From Timema cristinae (taxonomy: Eukaryota; Arthropoda; Insecta; Phasmatodea; Timematidae): 64,000 nt of DNA. Made by a program: the position numbers and the translations under genes. Under the pieces are notes generated by a model, which ran no database searches, had not been told where the DNA came from, and worked only from the letters and a program-made list of their open reading frames with translations. The stretch lies in contig JBCFYV010011135.1 in the NCBI GenBank assembly GCA_039000515.1, positions 24,855,725 through 24,919,724 on the forward strand, in the 5' to 3' direction. Each line of letters opens with the position of its first letter. The first letter of the stretch is position 1. This document shows positions 57,625 through 64,000 of the stretch, one piece after another.

Positions 57625-57893
57625 GTCGGTGACCTGGTGGTCTAGGGGACTTCTGTGCTGGCGGCCGGGGTTCAATCCTCGGCCCCGGAAAAGATTTATC
57701 TGATTAGCAAACCCTTCCTTCACCTCTGACAAGACATCTTGTGAATGTGGGGAATGCCAGGCCTCCACCGTGGTTCGGATTTCACGTTAAACTGTAGGTC
57801 CTCCATTTCATCTCACAATCACCCTACCATTACACATTAGCGTAAGTGCGTATAACCCGAATGGGTAGTAAGACGCGGTGCTAATAATAATAA
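57625..57893 (+). repeat. SINE-1 copy with 11-bp target-site duplication
   Basis: TATAACATGTA at 57614-57624 and 57894-57904; the three bases 'gtc' precede the head. A 12-base deletion removes part of the A-box region ('ctaggggacttctgtg'). Confidence 0.9.
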
Positions 57894-58000
57894 TATAACA
57901 TGTACTGGGCTCGCTCTTAAAGAGTTTCTGAACTTTTGAACCAGCCTGTATCTCTCTATACGTTCTCCTCACTCGTGTAACATGTTCTCGGTTGTTCCAG

Positions 58001-58363
58001 GTGTCCGGAACTGAACGCGTGCATCAGCGCCGCCCTGTGGTGCGACGGCGCCCGCCACTGCCCCTCTGGGTTCGACGAGGAGGAGACCAACTGCGCCTAC
58101 CAGTTGGCGTCCCCTTGCTGTACGTTGCCATAGGCGCCGGGGCGCTGGGCGTCCTGGCGCTGCTCATCATAATGACGGCGTGCGTCAAGTGCCGCCAGCA
58201 CCGGCGCAGCGAGAGGAAGAAAAAGAAGACCGCGGGTGGCGTCGGGGTGAACGCTAACCACCTGCACATCAACCACCTGCATAATAACGGCGACAGCGTC
58301 GGGAAGAGGTATCCGACGTCTGCGGAGGATATGTTTCTGGACGGGAAAGACAGTCTGTGTTGA
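58001..58363 (+). CDS. Exon H: LDLa module, transmembrane helix and cytoplasmic tail, one-base frameshift
   Basis: Acceptor gttgttccag. The first base completes the split Arg, then CPELNACISAALWCDGARHC and PSGFDEEETNC. With DCPYRC this gives the six cysteines and acidic DG...C..G.DE motif of an LDL-receptor class A module, whose acidic residues bind calcium. From 58115 the sense continues in the next frame: LLYVAIGAGALGVLALLIIM and TACVKC (membrane helix), RQHRRSERKKKK (stop-transfer), a His/Asn-rich stretch, and FLDGKDSLC before TGA at 58361-58363. The shift lies in the CCCC run 58111-58114; one base is missing. In the unshifted frame a TAG follows at once. The tail is ~58 residues. Confidence 0.9.
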   Translation: MSGTERVHQRRPVVRRRPPLPLWVRRGGDQLRLPVGVPLLYVAIGAGALGVLALLIIMTACVKCRQHRRSERKKKKTAGGVGVNANHLHINHLHNNGDSVGKRYPTSAEDMFLDGKDSLC

Positions 58364-58590
58364 CAAAACGTTGTTGCTATGGAGACGACAGTGTAAAAAT
58401 GTTAGTTTGTACATAAAGAAGAAAAGAAGAAAATTGTTGTGTTTTGTTTACCTAATAATGATATCTGTGGAATATGTGGTTCAAAAGCTGTTTTAAGTGA
58501 GTGCGAGTTAAAACGTAAAAAAACAAACAAAAAAAACACGTGCTTTTGCGTGTTTGTTTGACCAAAATAAATCAAATATTGCTTCACTGG
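58364..58590 (+). other. 3' UTR with AATAAA at 58566-58571
   Basis: Follows the TGA. The AATAAA lies in 'accaaaataaatcaaa', with a T/G-rich sequence ~20-30 bp on. The cleavage site is inferred near 58590. No upstream AATAAA competes. Confidence 0.65.
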
Positions 58591-58650
58591 AGAAGTTTAG
58601 TTTAATTTTCCATAGTAAACAGTAAGTAGCAAATCTCAACTTCTTTTTTT

Positions 58651-58903
58651 AAGCACCGTGTCTTACTACCCATTCCGTTTATACATTTAAGTATCGATTA
58701 CGCTAATGGGTTAGGAATTGGGAAGGTTGAATTTAGATTAAATGAACCCGAATTAGCGTGGAGGGAGAGTGGAAAACCGTTTTGGAAAGGGGGGGGGGGG
58801 GAACTGTTCACCCGACCGAAATTCAAACTTCAATCTCCCCGTTGTCGGCAGTCTGGCGCAACACAAAACTAGCGCGTTAGCTAACTACACCATCGAGGTG
58901 GGT
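58651..58903 (-). repeat. SINE-2 copy
   Basis: 'aagcaccgtgtcttactacc', 'gtggagggagagtggaaaac' followed by a G12 expansion, B box 'cgaaattcaaacttcaatc', head 'ctaactacaccatcgaggtg'. Confidence 0.82.
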
Positions 58904-59062
58904 ATAAAACATTATAATTGTTATTTATGTATAAAAAAAGTAATTAAGTTTTTAATATAGCAAAACACTTTTATCAGAATATCGTATTTTATTTAAATCT
59001 TGTCACTTGACTTCCGGCGGAAGATTTTTTTTTTTAAAAACATCAACTTTACACAAACCTCA

Positions 59063-59300
59063 CTTCTGTGGTCGCGTGGTCTAAGGCGCTACTCACACAT
59101 TAGACTAGACTGACGTTATAAGCTTCGAATCTCAGTCGGGTGTACCGAGGTTTTTTTTTTATCAAAATGGTTTTACACTTTATCTCTACGTAAATTCGGG
59201 TACACTTCCTATATATATAACCTTCCTAATCCCTAAAATGATTAGCGTGATTAGTACATAAACATATAGCCTAAACTTTGTAGTAAGACGCGATGCTAAA
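59063..59300 (+). repeat. SINE-3 copy
   Basis: Head 'cacttctgtggtcgcgtggt', B box 'taagcttcgaatctcagtc', tail 'catatagcctaaactttgta', where the hairpin is lost. Confidence 0.7.
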
Positions 59301-59576
59301 AGAAACTTTTCATGTATAAAAGAACAATATTCAAATAGGTGGGGAGTGTTAGGGGGGAAAATGAAATGTGAAAAGGGGGAATAGAGAAAATTTGCACGAG
59401 TGAAGAGGGGGGAAGGGGAGTGTTTAAATTCTTTGATACCCACGACAGTTATTCAAGAATTGTCAAATTTAATATGTATAGAAAATTAAACTAAACATAT
59501 CTACTGAAGACAAACTTATACAGTATTTGACTCTTTTTTGCAAAAAAAAAAAAAAAAAAAGTATGGGCAAAATTAT
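59301..59576 (+). other. Downstream flank, G-rich patch and poly-A
   Basis: G-rich 'ggtggggagtgttagggggg' region at 59339-59360 and A18 at ~59541. No gene. Confidence 0.45.
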
Positions 59577-59581
59577 ATACC

Positions 59582-60244
59582 CAGGGTGTCCAGCGACCTG
59601 TAAAACAGGTAATTGTCAGGGAATTTGCTTGGTCAGGGAAAAGTCAGATAATTTTATTAAATTTCTGGAAATTTTACATTTTGTCTATAAAAAAAAGCCT
59701 CATATTTTGATTCACAGTAGTCAAAATAACACTTTTCTTACAGTTAATACCTACCTGGAATCACTTTCACCCCATTGTCTCTGTTGAGCAGACTTATATC
59801 AATTCTCAAGGTCAACAAGTGAGTTTTGTATCTTTCTACCTTTCTGCCACGTGTCTTTAGCCAAAGTTGAGTCACATGCGCGAAATTTGACTAGGCCTAC
59901 ATTTTAAGTAGAAGGAACTAAGAATGACTCTGTCTATTTTAAACCGTTCTTGCTTGAGGCAATCTTTTAATTGCTCAAAACAATTTTACTGAAATCTATT
60001 TTTAGCTTAAAATAGTCCATTTCCCCGGAGGCAGAAATTGTTTAGTCCCTTTATTGAGTGACACAATTTCAGAATGTGTATGTATCTAGGGAAAAAAACC
60101 ACACTATTTAATCTGTTATCTTAAAAAAATTATTTTCGTAATATACATAATATCGATAAATAGTGGTCTGGGAAAAAGTAAATTGGATCTGGAAAACCTG
60201 GAAAAATCAGGAAATTTATAAATATAGTTTGGCTGGACACCCTG
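59582..60244. mobile_element. 663-bp terminal-inverted-repeat element, 5-bp duplication
   Basis: CAGGGTGTCCAGC at the left end is the exact complement of GCTGGACACCCTG at the right end. ATACC flanks both sides (59577-59581 and 60245-60249). The interior carries a 'gtcagggaa...ggtcagggaaaagtcag' segment and no transposase, so it is non-autonomous. A 5-bp duplication is unusual for most superfamilies (hAT gives 8); hAT5-type or Transib-type are possible. Confidence 0.75.
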
Positions 60245-60249
60245 ATACC

Positions 60250-60756
60250 AGAAAACGTGTTTCTATTCTTTTTTTAATCCCTATAGATTGCGTACGGGTT
60301 AATTCACCTTCAAATGAATGGACTGAGGGGAGAAAATGAAATGAGGGGTGAATATTTCCCCTCGACTCCCCTAAATGAACATTTTGACGGTCTCAGATTG
60401 CGTTCATTATGGCGTAATAAGTTAAAATCCCTTGATAGAAAGACATCTGTTGGGATCTGTTTAGGTTGGGGTTTTTATTTTTTTCTTCGAGCGTCTGTGA
60501 ATTTAATAAGTGCACGTAGATTCTCGCGCATGCGTGGAAGTATAATAAGTATTGTTATTGTTACACCACACTTACAGTCCTCTCTAAGGGCCTTGTCTAC
60601 CTGTGACGTCACGGCAAACTGCGATAGGATTTCCAGAAGAAATTTTATTTCGTTTTTATTTGGTGAGTTTTAAAAATAATAATTATTTTTTTTAAATAGA
60701 CTGATACTGTCATATTTTTTTTATTTCTAAGCTTTTTTTTGTAAACAACTTTTTTT
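60250..60756 (+). other. Downstream flank with CRE and NRF-1-like sites
   Basis: 'cgcgcatgcgtgg' at ~60525 and a TGACGTCA at ~60604 lie in a locally CpG-richer segment inside a 119-codon frame of unconvincing composition. A cryptic promoter is possible; nothing supports a gene. Confidence 0.25.
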
Positions 60757-60932
60757 TACCGTCGCGTCTTACTACCCGTACGTGTTATACGTTTATGAAC
60801 TAAGGGATAGTAAAACCATTTTGGAAAAAAAAAAACTATCTTTATTACGCACGACCGAGATTTGAATCTCAATCCCCCCATCATTGGCAGTTCAGTCTGC
60901 TACGAGAGTAGACCACGCGGCCACTGAGGCGG
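60757..60932 (-). repeat. SINE-3 copy, middle deleted
   Basis: 'accgtcgcgtcttactaccc', then directly 'agtaaaaccattttgg', B box 'cgagatttgaatctcaatc', head 'gaccacgcggccactgaggc'. The A-box side is very well kept. Confidence 0.75.
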
Positions 60933-61286
60933 ATGCATTTTATTTAAAATCGTCTACAACTCAGGATATTTGTTTATTCACGAAAATGTCCTGTTGGGAG
61001 TCTTCCTGCCAGGATGTAGATTAAAAAAAGTCCGTGGAAGTAAATGTCTATCTAGAATAGGAAAATATAAAAATAGAATCTTGAAATACAAATCAATGTT
61101 ATCCGGGGGCAAATAGTAGAATGAGTGTTTATCCTAGTCAGCGGAAGAGGGTAAACTAGAGGTCTTATAGGATTATATGCACGTTTTTTTCTTTCTCTCT
61201 AATTCATACATTGGCGAATAGATGTGATATTTCTTAGGTGCGTCAAATTGAGATGCAACCCACTCTACAAGTTAGTTTTTAATTCT
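60933..61286 (+). other. Downstream flank, no recognised content
   Basis: AT-rich spacer between two SINE-3 copies. Confidence 0.45.
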
Positions 61287-61525
61287 TCGGTGGTTGCATG
61301 GTTTACGGAGCTACTCTCCCAGTAGACTATACTACCGATGACGGGGAGATCAAGGTTCAAGTCTTAGTCAGGTGTACCGAGAATAGTTTTTTCAAAATGT
61401 TTTCCCACGCTCTCCTTGCAAATGCTGATACATTTCCTTTAAATATAACCCTCCACATCCTTAAAAAACTTAATTAGTATATAAAATCAATACATAACCC
61501 GACGGAATAGTAGGATGAGGGGATA
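61287..61525 (+). repeat. SINE-3 copy
   Basis: Head 'cttcggtggttgcatggttt', B box 'caaggttcaagtcttagtc', tail 'cataacccgacggaatagta'. Confidence 0.68.
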
Positions 61526-61553
61526 TAAAAGTAAAATAGGGCGATGGAAACTA

Positions 61554-62104
61554 CGAAACTTCTTATCTCAAGGTAAAGAGGAAAGCTCGCTGCTAGTTTT
61601 CAAATATCAAACAATCACTGTATTTGTTATAGGAAACTTCTTATCTCAAGGTAAAGAGGAAAGCTCGCTGCTAGTTCTCAAATATTAAACAATGACTGTA
61701 TTTGTTAGAGGAAACTTCTTATCTTAAGGTAAAGAGGAAAGCTCGCTGCTAGTTCTCAAATATCAAACACTGACTGTATTTGTTAGAGTAAACTTCTTAT
61801 CTCAAGGTAAAGAGGAAAGCTCACTGCTAGTTCTCAAATATCAAACAATGACTGTATTTGTTAGAGGAAACTTCTTATCTCAAGGTAAAGAGGAAAGCTC
61901 TCTGCTAGTTCTCAAATATCAAGCAATGACTGTATTTGTTAGAGGAAACTTCTTATCTAGAGGTAAAGAGGAAAGGTCGCTGCTAGTTCTCAAATATTAA
62001 ACAATGACTGTATTTGTTTGAGGAAACTTCTTATTTTAAGGTAAAGGGGAAAGCTCGCTGCAAGTTCTCAAATATCAAACAATGACTGAATTTGTTAAAG
62101 GAAG
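61554..62104 (+). repeat. 78-bp tandem repeat, seven copies
   Basis: Units of 'gaaacttcttatctcaaggt', 'aaagaggaaagctcgctgct', 'agttctcaaatatcaaacaa' and 'tgactgtatttgttagag'. Spacing is regular (61556, 61634, then every 78) with scattered point differences; no homogenised subset. Confidence 0.92.
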
Positions 62105-62223
62105 GCTAAATCTAGAGCCTTTTTTCGTCGGGCCTAGCTTCATAGCTCCGCTAATATGATTAAATAGTCGTTGAAAATGAGCTAATGTAACATTTTAACA
62201 CATTCATTACTATTAATAAAAAC

Positions 62224-62521
62224 TGGTGGTCTAGGGGTAAGGATTCAGACTTCTGTGCTGGGGGTCCGGAGTTCACTCCTCGGTCCCGGCACAGATTTAT
62301 CTGATTACCAAACCCTTCCTTCACCTCTGACAAGACGTGTACTAACCACAACTTGTGAATGTGTGGAATGCCAGGCCTCCACCGTGGTTCGGATCCCACG
62401 TTAAACTGCAGGTCCTCCATTTCATCTCACCATCACCTACCATTACACATTAGCGTAAGTGCGTATAACCCGAACAGGTAGTAAGACGCAGTACTAATAA
62501 TAATAATAATAATAACAATAA
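62224..62521 (+). repeat. SINE-1 copy, cgtgtactaaccac subfamily, target-site duplication
   Basis: The left flank ATTAATAAAAACT and right flank ATTAATAAAACT differ by one A in a run. Head 'ggtggtctaggggtaaggat' lacks the first bases. Confidence 0.85.
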
Positions 62522-62534
62522 TATTAATAAAACT

Positions 62535-63199
62535 AAAATAAAGGGTTACTAAGGAAAAACAGCCGTGTTGGAATATTTCACTTAATTTTAGTGTGAACCA
62601 TATTTCGAAATAACGCATCGGGAATTAAAGATTTTCTTAATATTGAAGGTCCGCGTGGCAATTTCTCGCTTACCGAGACGGCCCCCTTAAGAAAGTTAAA
62701 GTGTATACCTTCTTGTCAGTAATACGATCTCCAGGTCTAATGGAAACGGAGACTGTAAGCGAGATTTGAACTGTGTTAGATTAGTAAATAAAACTATTTA
62801 TAAATTTATCGATATTTACTATTGCATTATCGGAATAAACTTAACCTAATCTTAGCGTTGACGTCAATGGCACCCACAGGATTTTTCTCCGGGGGTGGGG
62901 GGCTTTGGAGTACCCCCCAGTAAGTCGGAGGTTAAGGGGTCCTCCTTTGGGGAAAAAAAAAAATATTAAATTGTATCCTCAAAATACGCTTTTTAAGGAA
63001 ATCCTTTTCTCCTGAAAAATAAGATATAACATTAAAAAAAAGTGTTTCAAATTTATCCAAATTCGTGGATGGACACTTGTCCTTAACAATTTGAATGGCT
63101 AATGCTGTCGGAATGGCCCGCGGATGCGCCAAACTATCAACCCTGAAGTGAAGTCAGCAGGTGTGGTGGGCGCTTGTAATTAGTTTATTAGTTATATTC
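62535..63199 (+). other. Downstream flank, no recognised content
   Basis: Includes a G-rich 'ctccgggggtggggggcttt' at ~62888. Open frames are short and AT-driven. Confidence 0.45.
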
Positions 63200-63211
63200 T
63201 ATAACTCTCTG

Positions 63212-63468
63212 ACCCGCCTCGGTGGCGTAGTTGGCTAACGCGCTCTTCGTGTTGAGCTCGACTGCTGAGGACGGGGAGATCGAGGTACGAATCTCGGTCG
63301 GGTGAACTGGGGTGGATTTTCCTAAATGGTTTTCCACTCTCCCTCCACGCAAATGCGGGTTCACTTCCTCTAATTTAACCTTCTCAATTCCTAATCCATT
63401 AGCGTAATTAGTACTTAAAGCGTATAACACGAACGGGTAGTAAGAAGCGGTGCTAAATATTATTATAT
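63212..63468 (+). repeat. SINE-2 copy with 12-bp target-site duplication
   Basis: TATAACTCTCTG at 63200-63211 and 63469-63480. Head ACCCGCCTCGGTGGCGTAGT is nearly identical to the 8711 copy, so it is a recent insertion. Confidence 0.92.
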
Positions 63469-63480
63469 TATAACTCTCTG

Positions 63481-64000
63481 TTGGCTGAGGCACTGTTTGA
63501 GCGCTATTGTTGGGTGGGATTAACCTACTTTTAATATTTATACAACCTCAAAATATTAGGGGGAACAATGGCCGCCCCAACCCCCACTGTGGGCACCCTT
63601 TGTCGATGTATTTTTAAGTTTAAAAAGATTTGGGTAATATGATAGTAACTGAACGTTTAAATGGGTCTAACAGTGTGTACTTTTCTTTCTTCATTTGTTT
63701 TAGTTTCTGTATTCGCGCATGCGCACGACTCTACATGCACTCCAAATCCACATACTCTATTGTTCTTGAAACTCGACATCCATGGAGAAAGCAACGAATT
63801 GGTCATATTACTCCTTGTATTTAAACGTGTCAACATAACAGTGATAAATTGGTTTTTCTTAAGAAAGACAAGTGATTAAAAATTTTATTACATAAAAAGT
63901 GATCGAAGTGAGTTTTGTTTCAATAAATATGCAAACATGATAAACAAGTGATACGTGAACATCCGATTAAATCGTTAAGTAAGAAATAAAACGGAGTATT
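63481..64000 (+). other. Downstream flank, GCGCATGCGC at ~63716
   Basis: A third NRF-1-type palindrome ('cgcgcatgcgcacg') occurs here. Two overlapping short frames around it show no domain. No promoter or gene can be claimed. Confidence 0.3.

Noticed and set aside
60314..60673. 119-codon frame downstream of the gene as a new gene
   Set aside because: No motif, no splice context, mixed composition, and no support on either side.
61554..62104. CRISPR-like array
   Set aside because: It is direct tandem repetition of a 78-bp unit without unique spacers, in a eukaryotic context.

Overview
The window looks like arthropod, most likely insect, nuclear DNA. It is AT-rich and intron-dominated, and it has GT-AG introns, dense tRNA-derived SINEs, LINE and pogo-type transposase relics, and a short interstitial run of TTAGG, the usual insect telomere unit. 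The species cannot be named from the sequence.

One host gene can be supported. It runs on the + strand, entering from beyond the left edge or from an unseen 5' exon. Eight exons (called A to H here) lie at 7899-8035, 25702-25901, 27445-27787, 38551-38770, 48377-48513, 50599-50761, 55425-56797 and 58001-58363. They join in consistent splice phase into the C-terminal ~978 residues of a type I membrane protein: two clear CUB domains, a third CUB-like region, a long Cys-containing and heavily glycosylatable ectodomain, one LDL-receptor class A module split across the last intron, one transmembrane helix and a short basic cytoplasmic tail. The architecture recalls insect CUB+LDLa membrane proteins such as Drosophila Culd, but orthology is not established here. 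The signal peptide and first exon are not visible. Exons B, C and H each lack exactly one base relative to the frame the domains require. This is either assembly error or gene decay.

The rest is intron and 3' flank made of repeats. (1) Three tRNA-headed SINE families (SINE-1, -2, -3 here) have different heads but share a 3' tail with the small hairpin CCCGAACGGG and a TAA-type repeat; several copies have clear target-site duplications. (2) Two further tRNA-like families: SINE-4, and SINE-5, one copy of which forms a ~550 bp foldback. (3) A ~480 bp element present four times with Helitron-like ends. (4) LINE 3' ORF fragments. (5) A broken pogo/Tigger-like transposase. (6) A 663 bp terminal-inverted-repeat element with a 5 bp duplication. 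(7) Many minisatellites with unit lengths of about 24, 42, 45, 48-49, 54, 67, 74, 78 and 90 bp.

The most unusual patterns: the 3' ends of three exons (B, C, D), with their splice donors, are repeated in degenerate form in the following introns; a 1.7 kb 45-bp minisatellite appears to have grown from the C-terminal codons of a LINE; and five perfect TGACGTCA octamers sit in an intronic tandem repeat ~0.4 kb before exon B. No rRNA gene, functional tRNA gene, CRISPR array or second intact protein-coding gene was found.
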